NCBI GenBank assembly: GCA_025200525.1
Contig: CM045767.1
Span: 115,132,021 to 115,196,020 of the forward strand
Length of the DNA: 64,000 nucleotides
Reading direction: 5' to 3'
Origin: Camellia lanceoleosa
Lineage: Eukaryota; Streptophyta; Magnoliopsida; Ericales; Theaceae
Positions 10,422 through 23,372 of the stretch are shown piece after piece; the stretch's first letter is position 1, and each line of letters begins with the position of its first letter. Both the position numbers and the translations under genes were made by a program. The notes under the pieces were generated by a model. The model was given only the letters and a program-made list of their open reading frames with translations. It ran no database searches and was not told where the DNA came from.

Positions 10422-11375
10422 CTATGGGCTGGTTAATGGTAGTAGTTCTCTAGCTGGCTGATGTATTTGGTGTGCAAACTTCTGACATTTCTCACAATTC
10501 TTGACATACTTCTCTGAATCTGCTTGCATGTAAGGCCACCAATATCCTTGTGAAATTGCTTTGTAGGCTAAAGATTTTCGTCCTTGGTGGCTGCCGCATA
10601 CGCCTTCGTGAATCTCGAACAGGAATGCTTCGACCTTGTTGGGATGGACACACTTCAGGTAAGGTCCTGTGAAGGATTTCTTGTATAGGGCCATTGATGG
10701 AGAGAGCCAAAATCGCTGTGACTTTGCTCTTATTTTGTTGGCCTCATTCTTCTCTTCGGGTAAAACGCCGTCTTTTAGGAACACTATGATGGGATCCATC
10801 CATAAAGGGCCTAGTTCGGCGCAACATACCTCTTCTACTTCGGGTTCTTCAATGCTTGGTCTTGCTAGGTAGTCAATCAGTAATGGATGAGGGATGGATG
10901 TATCTGTCATTGAAGCGAAACCTGCTAGTTTGTCCACTCTACTATTTTCTTCCTTGCCGATCTGCTCTATCCGCACTACTTCAAATTTCTTGATCTCTTT
11001 TTTGACTAACTCTTGGTACTTAGCCATCCTGTCGTCCTTTGCCTCGTAGTCGCTTGAAATTTGGTTTACTACCAGCTGTGAGTCACTGTAAACCATTAGC
11101 TCGGTGGCCTTCATGTAGAGTGCTGATTTTAGGCCTGCCAAAAGCACTTCATACTCCGCTTCGTTGTTTGATGCTGGGAAATCAAGGTTGATTGCTTGCT
11201 GCACTACTAGGCCATCTGGTGAGATGAGGACTATGCCAAGTCCTGTGCCGTGCCTGTTGGATGCTCTATCCACGAAAAGCTTCCACATCTCTCCAATGAA
11301 CAACTTCCAACAAGTGGAGGGATCGGATGATGCCTTGGGGTCATGAGTGTTGCTAGCGTTTTCTTCAAAAGCCAT
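10422..11375 (-). CDS. Tat second RNase H and integrase zinc-binding domain
   Basis: An open 317-codon stretch of the Tat polyprotein. Residues about 30-160 form an RNase H of the plant/archaeal type: LFVDRASN with the first acidic residue, NNEAEYE with the second, YSDSQLVV with the third and RVDKLAG with the fourth. It removes the RNA strand during reverse transcription and is the diagnostic extra domain of Tat elements. Residues about 250-305 hold the integrase HHCC zinc finger ([10 protein letters not shown]...CEKCQKFAH). The stretch is free of stops but is part of a broken polyprotein and has no start of its own. Codons are mixed and GC is higher than in the flanks. Confidence 0.8.
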   Translation of the reverse strand: MAFEENASNTHDPKASSDPSTCWKLFIGEMWKLFVDRASNRHGTGLGIVLISPDGLVVQQAINLDFPASNNEAEYEVLLAGLKSALYMKATELMVYSDSQLVVNQISSDYEAKDDRMAKYQELVKKEIKKFEVVRIEQIGKEENSRVDKLAGFASMTDTSIPHPLLIDYLARPSIEEPEVEEVCCAELGPLWMDPIIVFLKDGVLPEEKNEANKIRAKSQRFWLSPSMALYKKSFTGPYLKCVHPNKVEAFLFEIHEGVCGSHQGRKSLAYKAISQGYWWPYMQADSEKYVKNCEKCQKFAHQIHQPARELLPLTSP

Positions 11376-11384
11376 GCTTGCTGC

Positions 11385-13001
11385 TTACCTCTCGCTATCT
11401 GACTGTACCAAGTCTTTACTTGTTGATGAGTCTTTGCTTGGTGTAGCATGGTTTGCTTCTTCCTCTCTTTCTTTACTCCGGTCTACCATGGGATGTGACT
11501 GGGTATCTTGTACCAGGGGTTGCGCTATTCCGGTGACACTTTCCATCCCCTTTTCGATTGAATCAGTCAAGTCAACTTGGCAGATGTGATGACTTCCTAG
11601 AGTGAACTCTGCCACAAAGTCTGCCAAAGCTTGGGCTTTTATCGCGGTTCTGGATTGAAACTTGATGTCAAACTGTCCCAACTCCACTGCCCACTTCAAG
11701 ATTCGCCCGGAAAAGTTTGCCCTCTCAAACAAAGCTTTTAATGGAAAAGCTGTGAGGACGATTATGGTGTGGGCGTGAAAGTAATACGACAACTTCCTTG
11801 AGGCCATCATCAAGGCTAAGGCCAGTTTTCCAATGGTAAGTACCTGGTTTCTGCGCCCAGCAATGTCTTGCTGACATAAAAGATGGGCAGATGTTGGATT
11901 CCTTCCGTTCGGACCAACATTGCGCTAATTGTGTGCTGTGAGACTGCCAGGTACAAAAAGAGTTCTTCTCCAAGTATTGGGGTTACCAGCAATGGTGGAG
12001 AAAACATGTATTCTTTCAGGCTTTCTAGGGCGCGGTCGCATTCTTCGTCTCACTCAAACTTGGCCTTTAATGCTCGAAAAAATGGTCGACATCTGTCTGA
12101 TGATCGACTTATGAACCGGTTGAGTGCAGCTGCCATGTCGGTGAGATGCTGCACTTCTTTTACTGAGTTAGGCCTCTCTAGATCCTGGATTACTTTGATT
12201 TGAGAGAGGTCTGCCTCTATACCTCGGTTGGTCACCAGGAAGCCTAGGAATTTGCCTGATCCTACGCCGAACGCACACTTGGATGCATTAAGGCGCAACT
12301 TGTTCTTCTTCAGGAACTGAAACATCTCACCTAGGTCCCTGAGATGGTCATTCTCATCCTTGCTTTTGACCACCATATCATCTATGTATGCCTCCATTGT
12401 TCTGCCTAACAATGGTTTAAACATCTTGGTGACCATCCGTTGGAATGTTGCCCCTGCGTTTTTTAGGCCAAAGGGCATGACCTTGTAGCAATATAATCCT
12501 CTTGGCATTGTAAAGAATGTGACCTCCTGGTCTGGTTCATACATTGCGATCTAATGGTAACCTCCGTGCGCATCCAAAAAGCTAAGTCAATTGTGTCCTG
12601 CCATTAGGTCTACCAGTTGGTCTATCCACGGCAAGGGAAATCTATCTTTTGGGCACACCTTGTTGACTGTTTTGTAGTCCACGCAGACACGCCATTTTCC
12701 CATTCTTCTTTGGCACCACTACTGTATTGGATATCCACTTGGGATAGTGCACTTCTCTAATAGCTCCCGTCTCTGGGAGGTTTCCCACTTCTTCTGCCAC
12801 TATCTTGGTGTGGTGGAGTGCTGATCTGCGAGTGCGCTGTATAATTGGTCTGGCAGTTGGGTGAACGTTCAATTGGTGACAGATGAAGTTTGGGTCAATG
12901 CCAGGCATGTCATACCGCGTCCAGGCAAACACCTCGATGTTAGAGGTCAAAAATTCCATGACCTCTATTCTCTCAGTGCGGGACATAGATGAGCCAAGCA
13001 A
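11385..13001 (-). pseudogene. Tat reverse transcriptase and first RNase H, broken
   Basis: The reverse transcriptase is read in pieces. The N-terminal part lies at 12642-13001 (WISNTVVVPKKNGK); the palm at 12050-12544 carries the catalytic YIDDMVVKS together with the substrate-binding [14 protein letters not shown] stretch. The thumb/connection and first RNase H region lies at 11385-12007 (ISAMLVRTEGIQHLP, LKWAVELGQFDI, KAQALADFVAEF). Frameshifts separate the pieces near 12045, 12600 and 11815. These proteins copy the element's RNA into DNA in cytoplasmic particles. The catalytic aspartates are kept, but no continuous product is possible. Confidence 0.85.
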
Positions 13002-13037
13002 AAAGAACTTTTCCGGGTTCTTTTCATCTATTCTTAC

Positions 13038-13862
13038 CTATATCAAGTCTTCCACTGCCTTCTGTTCAGCGGCTTTGCCAACATCCGTAAACAATTCATT
13101 GCTCTCAGGTTCTTCCATCATCTGAACAAATCCTTTGGCAGCTCGGCTGCCATTTACTATGACGAAGCATTGCTTGGACATAATTTGGTCTCTAAAGACC
13201 TCTTCAATTACTCCGGCTTCGTTGGGGAACCGTATTACTTGATGGTAGGTTGACGCTACCGATCGCATGGCATGCAGCCATGTTATTCCCAAGATTATGT
13301 TATAAGTGGAAGGGACTTTCAATACCCAGAATTCCACTTGTTTTGTCATGCTTCCTGCTCTGACTGGGAGGATTATCTTGCCAACTGGCCACTCTGGCAT
13401 TGAGTTGAATCCGATTAGGGGAGATACGGCAGGTACCAAGTCCTTGTCCTCCAACTTCAATTGTTTGAAGGTTTCGTAATACATTATCTCGCATGAGCTC
13501 CCTTAGTCAATCAAAATTCGCTTGATGTCGTAATCCTTGACACGGAGAGTGATGACCAGTGCATCATTGTGAGGGCAATATATCCTTACGAAGTCTTTGT
13601 CAGAAAAAGACATGACATTCGTGGCCTCTATTCTCCCATTCTTAATGGTAGGTTGTGCACTTAATACCTCCCTCAAGTGCTCAGCCTTCTTGATCATTCC
13701 CCTGAGCTCACATACCTGCTCAGGTTCGAATACCCCATGTATTACGTTAATCACACCTTGAGGTGGGGCGTCGATTGGCATACCATTTGGGTTGTCGTGG
13801 TTCTGGGGGGCTGGCTGTGTCCCCCCTTCTATGTACTTGTCCAGATGCCCAGCTGCCACTAA
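13038..13862 (-). pseudogene. Tat protease region with a stop in the active-site motif
   Basis: Two consecutive stretches (13503-13859 and 13038-13484) read VKDYDIKRILID, a stop, then GSSCEIMYYETFKQL. Gypsy aspartic proteases have an Asp-x-Gly active site here, so the stop at 13502-13504 falls on the middle residue of the motif. Downstream, NIILGITWLHAM is the conserved hydrophobic-glycine element of retroviral-type proteases. The protease would cut the Gag-Pol precursor. It lies between gag (right) and reverse transcriptase (left) as expected. The copy is inactive as read. Confidence 0.8.
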
Positions 13863-13874
13863 CTCCTTTACGTG

Positions 13875-15490
13875 TTACCTCAATGGCGTGCAATTTTTAG
13901 TGCGGTGTCCTTTTTCCTTATGGAAGGTGCACCTGGATCTTTCGTTATAGTCCTTTTGCGCTTCTCCCAATTTACCTGGCCATCTGACGAAGGGTTCATC
14001 GCGTATCTCACTGAGAATCCGATAAATTGGTTTTTTGAACACGGTGGTAATGGCAGTGCGGACTCTCAACCACCTTTTATCTTGGTCCTCTCCGTTGTCC
14101 CGCCTACCTCGCCTGTTTTTGTTTGGACGTTCTACCGCATTGACTTTTGCCGAAGTCTTTTTATCTGGTATTGCGGTGGTGCCAGACTTTGTTTTAGCAC
14201 GGGCGCTATCCTCCTCCACCCGAATGTGCTAATGTACCCTCTCCATTAAGGCTTCCATTGTGAGGGGGGTGTCATGGTAATTGAGTCCCTCAGCCTGTCT
14301 TCGACTGGAAGACCTCTTTTGTACTGTGTGATGGTGAGATTTGTGAGGCAATTTCATAATTGGTTGAAGGTCTCCCAATAGTGACTGTTGTATGACCTCA
14401 ACGTCTCCTTGTCGCCCATGTCAATGGAGAGTAGTTTATCAATCTCCATTGGCGTCTTGGTGTTCGCTTCAACCTCGTCACTTAACGCTTCGCTAATTGT
14501 GCCTGTGGAGGCGATGCTGCCTTCTGGTAGCCTTTCGAACCAGGTTAAACCTAGGTCGCCAAGGCTGGATAGGAATAAGATGCACATTAAAGCTTTGTTC
14601 CGTCGGTACACCACCATAACCTGGAGAAAGTGGCTTAAGTGCATGTAGGGGTCTGTCTTTCCCTCATAAGTGGTGAACTTAGGCTGGTTGAAGCCTGAAG
14701 ATAGAGGTGCGTTCTCTATTGCCGGAACGAACGGCGAGGTTTGCAATCTGGCTAATACCTTATCTGCTAATTCATAAGCCAGGCGCGGTATTGGTATTCT
14801 AACCTCGACGCTTCCATGCGTCCGAGGAGCCAACCGCTGAAGGGCTGAAACTTTGCGTGGGTCGCGTACTCTGGTGTCCTCTTTCCATCGTGCCTTTTCT
14901 TCAAGCACAGTCCGTAAGTCGGACGATCTAGGCAACTCTGTTTGCCTGGATGCAGTCTGGTGTGTGCGTGAGGGCCGATAGGTGCTTCCCTCAGTACATG
15001 ACCTCTCAGTCCTCGTTCTCTTAGACCTGGAGTAATGAGTCCTGGTAGTCCTTGATTGAGTGTCGCCTGTTCTCAGGCTTCTACTCTCTGCTTGCGATGG
15101 TGTGGTATGCCTACCACGATCTTCCGAGTGGCGAGGGGGCGTGTTGCCTTTGCGCCCCTCTCCTATCGCCACTCATTTTCCTTTCATCTGGCGCTTCATT
15201 GACTCCATGTCCGCCACCATCTTCTGTATCAATTCGTCCTGCTCCTTTACATGATCCTCCAGAACTTGAGGGTTGATCCTCCGCCTCTATCTTTCAGGAC
15301 TTTGAGAGCGAGAGCGACGGGGGCTGTTAGTCCGCCTCCCCCTTGCATCCCTCCGGGGGTTCTGTCGCTGGGGCTCTAAATCCTCCATGGAAGGAATAGA
15401 AGGCAAACCTTCGTGCCTCCCGCCCCCTTCTGGGGTTTGTCCGTCGATGGCGGACTGTGGCAAATCTTCATTGTGCGCCATTACTTCCAA
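13875..15490 (-). pseudogene. Tat gag, fragmented
   Basis: Three stretches on the minus strand: 15287-15490 (start ATG at 15490 or, more likely, 15481 giving MAHNEDLP; Arg/Ser-rich), 14354-15172 (272 codons) and 13875-14219. The middle piece has a basic Ser/Arg/Thr-rich head followed by the Gag capsid-like region (FTTYEGKTDPYMHLSHFLQV, LGDLGLTWFERLPEGSI, METFNQL-like end). The last piece includes CTFHKEKGHRTKNC, a zinc-knuckle-like CHC motif near the C-terminus. Gag forms the particle that packages element RNA. Frameshifts near 15230 and 14280 break it. Its start lies only about 40 bases from the right edge of the element, showing loss of the 5' LTR. Confidence 0.8.
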
Positions 15491-15530
15491 TTAGCGAGGA
15501 AAACTTGATCAAGAGGTTTTGTTCTTTCTG

Positions 15531-15693
15531 TGATTCCCTAATCTTGGATGGTTGTCAACTCTATTTTGGTTCAATCTAAATTCCATTGTACATAATATCA
15601 ATATTTACATCAGATTTTTAGTAATTGGTAATGACTACAAACCAATAGCAACATTAACAACACAAGACCGTATCCATCGCAGACATTTACATC
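15531..15693. repeat. MULE left-arm segment between the Tat and CACTA insertions
   Basis: The sequence is a second copy of the unit at about 4847-4930 (CCTAATCTTGGATGG, then AATATCAATATTTACATCAG). It ends at ATC (15691-15693), the three-base target site of the CACTA element. No gene. Confidence 0.6.
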
Positions 15694-15713
15694 CACTGCT
15701 AGAAATTAAGCTT
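15694..15713 (+). repeat. Left terminal inverted repeat of the CACTA element
   Basis: CACTGCTAGAAATTAAGCTT, directly preceded by the target copy ATC. It differs from the right end at four of twenty positions. Confidence 0.75.
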
Positions 15714-15880
15714 TTAGTGGCGTTTAAAAAACGCCGCTATAGTTATCAAAAACGCCGCTAATTGTTTTTGTGGCGTTTAATACTAAACGTCGAAGATGCG
15801 GCCGTCGCTATAGCTTTATGACGCTTTAAAAGCATCGCTATATTTAGCATAGACAGCGTTTTTAAAAACGCCGCCAAATA
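15714..15880. repeat. CACTA left subterminal GGCGTTT/AAACGCC motifs
   Basis: Phrases such as GTGGCGTTTAAAAAACGCCG recur about six times in both orientations, seen directly. Such subterminal motifs are the usual transposase-binding sites of CACTA elements; binding here is inferred. From 15881 to 16362 only AT-rich sequence, a C-run and an A-run (16278-16333) are visible. Confidence 0.6.
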
Positions 15881-16362
15881 TCCCACCCTAATGATACTAT
15901 GACATCATTATGATTTTAGCGACATTTTCAAAACGCCGTCATATGTTTTTTAAAAAACTGACCATTAGTTTTAGAGTTTAGGTGGCGTTTCTCAAAATGC
16001 CGTGATATCCTCTCTTTTTTTTTTTAATAAAAAATTGTGTTAATTTTATGTGATTAAACTAAAAAAATACCTATAATAAAATTGAATTGCACTAATATGG
16101 AATAATAACTCATTCAAATAGTAAATGCACCATTAATTCACGCTCCTATTCAATTTAATATCTAATCACCATTATCTACAAAATAACATATCTAAAAATT
16201 TAATTCACAATTCTCAACAAAAAAAACTACTACTTTATATACAAAGCCAAAAGATAAGAAGAAAGTGAACCAACACCCAACCCCCCTCCCCCCCCAAAAA
16301 AAGTAAGATGAAAGGGGAAAAAAAAAAAAAAGAGAAATAAGAATCCAAAGGAAAGCCTCAAA

Positions 16363-16705
16363 CGTTTTGTCATGCATGGACTGAGACTGAAATCATCATC
16401 ATGCTCATAATCATTTTGCCAAAGATCAACTCCACCCATATAGCTGCTTATGTTGAGCACAATTAAACCCTCAACATCCTGGAGGAAAAGTTTCAAGAAA
16501 AAAATTTAAAAATATGAAATAACAATAGTAATAATAATTTAAAACAACAATAACAATAAAGATCTTAAATTATTTGAGTTGAAGTACCTTTGGGAAAATT
16601 GTCTTTCCCATCAACTTCAAGCCAAACTTGCCATGGTAGGTTAGCACAAGTTCTATCCATTATATCCCTTGCACCTTCTTTTGCATATCGCAATTTATTT
16701 ACAAA
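16363..16705 (-). pseudogene. Diacylglycerol kinase fragment (two exons)
   Basis: Exon one (16588-16705) reads NKLRYAKEGARDIMDRTC then LPWQVWLEVDG, flanked by a cag acceptor and a gtac donor. Exon two (about 16363-16478, acceptor ccag) reads EGLIVLNISSYMGGVDLWQ then NDYEHDDDFS. Both match the C-terminal accessory domain of plant diacylglycerol kinases, which phosphorylate diacylglycerol to phosphatidic acid. A one-base deletion shifts the frame after DDDFS (read SPCMTK where the family has a Gln-Ser-Met-His run). Homology stops soon after, at about 16363. The catalytic kinase domain is absent. This is a captured genomic fragment with its intron retained, in the same orientation as the other two fragments in the CACTA element. 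The match is from memory of the family. Confidence 0.8.
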
Positions 16706-17000
16706 CTGATCCAGAAATTTCAATTAGCAAATGGCTGAGTATGCTTTTAAATTTTATAAAATATATAATATTAAAAAAAAAATTATATTTGGCTGAGTAT
16801 GCTTTCTAGCATGTCTCACTTTGTCACCACTAAAATTAGATGACCAAAACTATTAACAACTAGCAAAATCCTTCCTTTTACTGGGCTTGGCTTATACAGA
16901 CTTGGATCTGCAATATGGTAAGGAAATCATAATTGCCCAATGACATAATCTTACATTCTGCACTTTCGGTGCCTAAAAACTACCAATCAATGTTTACTCA

Positions 17001-18597
<1,597 letters not shown>

Positions 18598-18701
18598 CTG
18601 AGTCACATAGGGATTGAAACTTAATCCAAGAGATTTCACGAACTCCTCTGCAATTTGAGGCCATTTAATATCAGAGTACGCAACAAGATGTGCATTGTAA
18701 T

Positions 18702-19336
18702 TGTTAGGGAAAATCGATGATTCTCCACAAGTAAATCAATCAATGGGAATATAAACTAATGCGGAAAAATTAAATCAAAGGCAACACAAGAATTTTTACG
18801 TGGTTCCCTCAATGTGAGGTACGTCCACGGGATCGAAATCCGATTCCACTATCAACCAAATAAGTTCCAAACGATTACAAACGAGACACTAATGGTCTCA
18901 CAAAACCACCCTTAGGTGAATTCCAATAATCACAAATAAACAAGAGGAAAGACCTCACCAAATAGGTGAACCAAAATCTTCTGAAACAGAGTTGAAGAAG
19001 ACCCAAAATAACGAACCAAATCAACTTCCACACAAAGGAAACCAAAGCTTGAACAAATCAAGCAATCTTGATAAATCTTCTCCAATTGTCCATCCACGGC
19101 ACTATATCCGAAGCAAAGCAGCCGTCCACCTTTTTGTTTGAAAAACAATACAAAAACCTAATATTGTTGATTCTAGGGTTTGTTTTATCAAAACCCTAGC
19201 TGTAACCAAATTGGGTTGGGCCTCTACAAATTAAATATAATATATAAAAATATATTATAATTAATACTAAACCAAGTCAAACTCTTTTTCCAAAACCAAT
19301 TGGGTCCCACACTCCAATAAGGAGGTATACCCAACA
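18702..19336 (-). repeat. Copia 3' LTR
   Basis: 635 bp, starts TGTTAGGGAAAATCG and ends ATACCCAACA on the plus strand. On its right side (19337-19350) lies the complement of the polypurine tract GGTAGGGGGAGAAT. Confidence 0.92.
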
Positions 19337-19353
19337 ATTCTCCCCCTACCGAC

Positions 19354-20481
19354 TTAGGTGGAGAGATCAACCATACCCGCCAAAGTTCGACACTTTAAAT
19401 GTTTGTCCCTCGACAAAGCCTTTGTCAACATATCTGAAATATTATCATCTGTGTGAACCTTTTCGAGTTGTAACAATTTCGAATCTAACACATCACGAAT
19501 CCAATGGTATCTCACATCAATGTGTTTCGATCTCGAATGAAAGGTAGAATTTTTACTCAAGTGAATAGCACTTTGATTATCACAATAAAGCACATACCTT
19601 TCTTGCTTCAAACCTAACTCTTGCAAAAATTTCTTCAACCATAACTCTTCTTTGCAAGTTTCTGTAATGGGAATAAATTTAGCTTCGGTAGTTGAGAGAG
19701 CAACACATTTTTGTAATTTAGATTGCCATGCCACAGCTCCCCCTACAAAAGTCATCAAATACCCCGAAGTAGATTTCCTAGAATCAACATCACCAGCTAT
19801 GTCAGAATCTGTGAACCCATCAAGCATCGGTTTACCATCCCCAAAACACAAACACACCTTCGAAGTCCCTCGAAGATATCTTAGAATCCATTTTACCGCT
19901 ACCCAATGTTCTTTACCCGGATTAGAGAGAAAACGACTCACCACACCAACTGCGTGAGCAATATCCGGCCTTGTACAAACCATGGCATACATCAAAGAAC
20001 CAACTGCTGAAGCATAAGGAACTTTCAACATCTCTTCTTTGTCTTTCTCACTTGTAGGACATTGATTCGAACTAAGTTTGAAGTGACCTGCAAGTGGACA
20101 ACCAACTGGCTTTGCTTTATCCATGTTGAATCTCTCAAGAACTTTCTCAATGTAGCTCTCTTGAGACAACCAAATCAGTCCCTCTTTGCGATCACGAACA
20201 ATTTTTATACCAAGTATTTGCTTTGCCGGTCCCAAATCTTTCATAGCAAAAGATTTACTCAACTCCAATTTCAACCTGTTAATCATGGTAGAATCTTGAC
20301 CCACAATTAACATGTCATCAACATAAAGCAAAAGAATAATAAATTTGCCATCCGGGAAATTTTTAACAAACACACAATGGTCCGAAGTGGTTTTAGAAAA
20401 GCCATTATTCATCATGAAAGAGTCAAATTTTTTGTACCATTGCCACGGAGCTTGCTTGAGGCCATACAAACTTTTCTTCAA
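19354..20481 (-). pseudogene. Copia reverse transcriptase (C-half) and RNase H
   Basis: An open 375-codon stretch. The start MKKSLYGLKQAPWQWYKKFD is the conserved Copia fingers-palm segment, and the catalytic LYVDDMLIVG lies at about residues 52-61. The RNase H part (about 215-345) has FTDSDIAG, ALSTTEAKF and LYCDNQSAIHLS, carrying the three acidic residues, and ends SKHIDVRYHWIRD, typical of Copia. It overlaps the upstream frame at 20423-20481, where a frameshift separates them, so no full polyprotein is made. The stop lies 17 bases from the 3' LTR, next to the polypurine tract. Confidence 0.88.
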
Positions 20482-22237
20482 TTTGCAAACAAATTTCTTT
20501 CCTTTCTACAAAACCTTCCGGTTGTTCCATGTAAATTTCTTCTTCAAGATCACCGTGAAGAAATGCGGTCTTTACATCAAGTTGCTCAACTTCAAGGTTC
20601 ATACTTGCAGCCATGCCAAGTACAACCCGAATAGAAGACATCTTCACAACCGGCGAGAAAATCTCGTCAAAGTCAATGCCTTTCTTTTGCCCAAAGCCTT
20701 TCACAACAAGACGCGCTTTGTACCTCAGATTCTTCCTATCATTCTTCAATTTGAAAACCCACTTATTTTTCAGAATTTTCTTTCCTTTAGGCAACGTCAC
20801 TAAATCATAAGTGTGATTTTCAAGTAAGGAATTCATCTCCTCTTCCATGGCCTTTTTCCAATCATCTTTCTTTGCATGCTCAATTGCTTCTTGGTAGCTC
20901 TCTGGCTCCCCTTGATCAGAAATCAACACAAATTCATTGGGAGGATACTTTCTTGAAGGTTGTCGGTCCCTTGTAGATTTCCTCAACTCAAGTTGTGGTG
21001 GCGGTTCTTGAGTTGGATGCTCTTCCTCAATTTCTGGCTCAACTTCATTAGGATTAGCATCATCCTCCACATCTTCAATAGGTGGCTGCACATCTCCCCC
21101 ATTTTCATCATCAACTGGAGATGAAGGAGATGGATCCATGTCAATGAGATCACTAGTTTTTGGCTCCGGTTGATCACCTTTGCCAAAGTCTTCAATTGTT
21201 TGGTCTTCAAGAAACACAACATCACGACTTCGAATGACTTTCTTGTCGACCGGATCCCATAATCTATACCCGAATTCATCACGCCTATAGCCAAGAAAAA
21301 TACATTCTCTCAACTTACTATCAAGCTTGGACCTTTCATCCTTTGGAATGTGAACAAAAGCTCGACAACCAAACACTCTCAAGTGCTCATAAGACACATC
21401 TTTGCCAGTCCAAACTCTTTCAGGAACATCACCATTCAAAGAATAGCAAGGAGATAAATTGATCAAGTCAACCGCTGTACTCATTGCCTCACCCCAAAAG
21501 GATCTTGGCAATTTAGCTTGTGAAAGCAAACACCTTGTTCTTTCCACAATGGTGCGGTTCATCCTCTCGGCAACGCCATTTTGTTGAGGAGTCTTCTTAA
21601 CTGTCTTTTGATGCCGAATACCTTGTCTGCGACAATACTCATCAAATGGCCCAATGTATTCACCACCATTGTCTGTTCGGATGCACTTCAATTTCTGCCC
21701 TGTTTCTCTTTCAACCATGGCCTGAAAATGCTTAAATACTTCTAGAACTTGATATTTAGTTTTAAGTAGATAAGCCCAAACTTTTCTTGAATAATCATCA
21801 ATGAAAGTAACAAAATAAAGTGCACCACCATGTGTTCTAACTTTTAAAGGACTACAAATATCCGAATGAATTAACTCCAACACATTTTCTTTTCTAGAAG
21901 CAACATTTTTATGAAAAGAAACTCTATATTGTTTACCCGCCAAACAATGAACACAAGTTTTAAGATGTGTACCTTTCAAACCGGGTAGAAGCTCTTTCTT
22001 GAACAATACTTGCAGCCCTTTTTCACTCATGTGGCCAAGCCGCTTGTGCCACAATTCGGTAGAAGTATCATCTTCAAGTGCATTGACAACACCTTTACAA
22101 ATTTTTCCTTGCATCGAATAAAGTGTATGAGTCTTCTTGCACTTAGCCACCACCAAAGAACCCTTTGTGAGCTTCCATATTCCATCACCAAATTTGTTGT
22201 TGAAGCCTTCATCATCTAGCTTCCCAGTAGAGATCAA
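20423..22237 (-). pseudogene. Copia integrase and reverse transcriptase (N-half)
   Basis: An open 604-codon stretch. Residues about 62-108 are the zinc-binding pre-integrase region (LWHKRLGHMSEKGL...CVHCLAGK). The integrase core has HSDICSPL, RTDNGGEY and NGVAERMN, the D, D and E of the catalytic triad. A GKDVSYEHLRVFGCRAFVHI stretch and an acidic proline-rich linker follow. The reverse transcriptase begins with KWVFKLKNDRK, then VVKGFGQKKGIDFDEIFSPV and LDVKTAFLHGDLEEEIYM. The frame breaks after ERKEICLQIEEKF near 20490 and continues in the next frame (19354-20481). Catalytic residues are kept up to that point. Confidence 0.88.
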
Positions 22238-22342
22238 ATTGAGGCGTAATGTCGAACATGCCTCACATCTTTAAGCAACAATTTGCCCAAATTTGTTTCC
22301 AAGCAAACATCACCCATACCAATAATCTTGGACAAACCTTCA

Positions 22343-23321
22343 TTATCCATTCAATGTAACCATAATCTCTGCAGTGTAGGTAGTGAAGAAATCAACTCGA
22401 GAAGTCACATGAAAAGAAGCACCGTAATCAACCACCCAACTGATCTCTTGGCCCAGAAAATAGATTCGATCATCTTCACAAACGACCATGATGCCATCGG
22501 TAGTAACTGCTGTTGTGCCTTCTTGCTTCTTATCCACACTTTTGTCACGCCTTTTCTCTTTGTTCTTGAGCTTTCGGCATTCTCGCTTCATGTGCCCTTT
22601 CTCATGGCAATAATAACACTCAACGTCTTTCTTTGAAAAACAACTATCTCTTGACTTGTCACGGCTTTGGTCACGACCATGAGGAGTCTTACTCCTCCCC
22701 CTTGTTTTACTTCGGCCTCTCACAACAAATGCTTCCGAATGAGAGGTACCGGCTGATTTTCTTCTAGTTTCTTCATTCAACAAGCTACTAGTGACTTGAC
22801 CCATAGTGACAACTCCATCGGGCGCCGAATTACTAACTGTCACAACCAAAGTCTCCCAACTTTCGGGTAAGGAACTAAGTAGCATCAAAGCCTGCAACTC
22901 ATCATCAAAAATAATTTTCATAGAAGCAAGTTGGTTAACAATACTCTTTATTTCATTCAGATGTTCCGGAATAGGGCTGCCCTCTTTATATTTTAAATTA
23001 ACCAACTTACGAAACAGAAAGGCTTTATTTGTGGCTGATTTTCTATCATAAAGACTCTCTAATTTTTTTCCATAAATCATGTGCCGAAGTCTCAGTGGCA
23101 ACATGATGAAACACACTGTCATCAATCCATTGACGGATAACACCAACGGCTTTTCGATTAAGCCTCTTCCACTCATCATCTTTCATATCAGTAGGTCTGC
23201 CAGTATCACCCTCAATGGGTCCATACAAGTCTTTACAAAATAAAAGGTCCTCCATTTTAGTTTTCCAAGTTACCCAATTGCTTCCATTGAAGCTAGACAT
23301 ACGACCCACATTCCCCTCCAT
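22343..23321 (-). pseudogene. Copia gag and protease
   Basis: Gag starts at ATG 23321 (MEGNVGRMSSFNGSNW), 38 bases after the primer site. It breaks near 23060 and continues in another frame with FRKLVNLKYKEGSPIPEHLN, a Retrotran_gag_2-type region. A CCHC zinc knuckle follows (CYYCHEKGHMKREC). The protease then reads SWVVDYGASFHVTS. Copia proteases have Asp-Ser/Thr-Gly here, so this copy has Tyr in place of the Ser/Thr, which should inactivate it. A further frameshift lies between 22343 and 22237. Gag builds the particle; protease would release the other proteins. Confidence 0.85.
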
Positions 23322-23358
23322 TGATTTACACAAATAAATAAACCCTAATAAACCGAAA

Positions 23359-23370
23359 GCTCTGATACCA
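23359..23370 (-). other. Copia primer-binding site
   Basis: On the element strand TGGTATCAGAGC lies two bases after the 5' LTR, complementary to the 3' end of plant initiator methionine tRNA, the usual Copia primer. Confidence 0.85.
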
Positions 23371-23372
23371 GT

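Larger units (their letters stand above)
5171..15530 (-). mobile_element. Tat-lineage Ty3/Gypsy retrotransposon, 5'-truncated
   Basis: Reading on the minus strand: gag, protease, reverse transcriptase, RNase H, a second (plant or archaeal-type) RNase H, integrase, a tandem-repeat 3' untranslated region, an antisense gene, then an LTR. The extra RNase H before integrase, the satellite-like 3'UTR and the opposite-strand gene are hallmarks of the Tat lineage (Grande, Ogre and Retand relatives). Only the left (3') LTR is present. The right side stops about 40 bases upstream of gag, so the 5' LTR and primer site are gone. About 20 bases of the MULE repeat unit are also missing there, which argues for deletion after insertion. 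The right boundary is uncertain within 15490-15540. Confidence 0.8.

Noticed and set aside
16192..16376. Possible small membrane protein with Phe/Leu-rich core (minus strand)
   Set aside because: The hydrophobic stretch is translated from A- and C-homopolymer runs after the end of the diacylglycerol kinase fragment.
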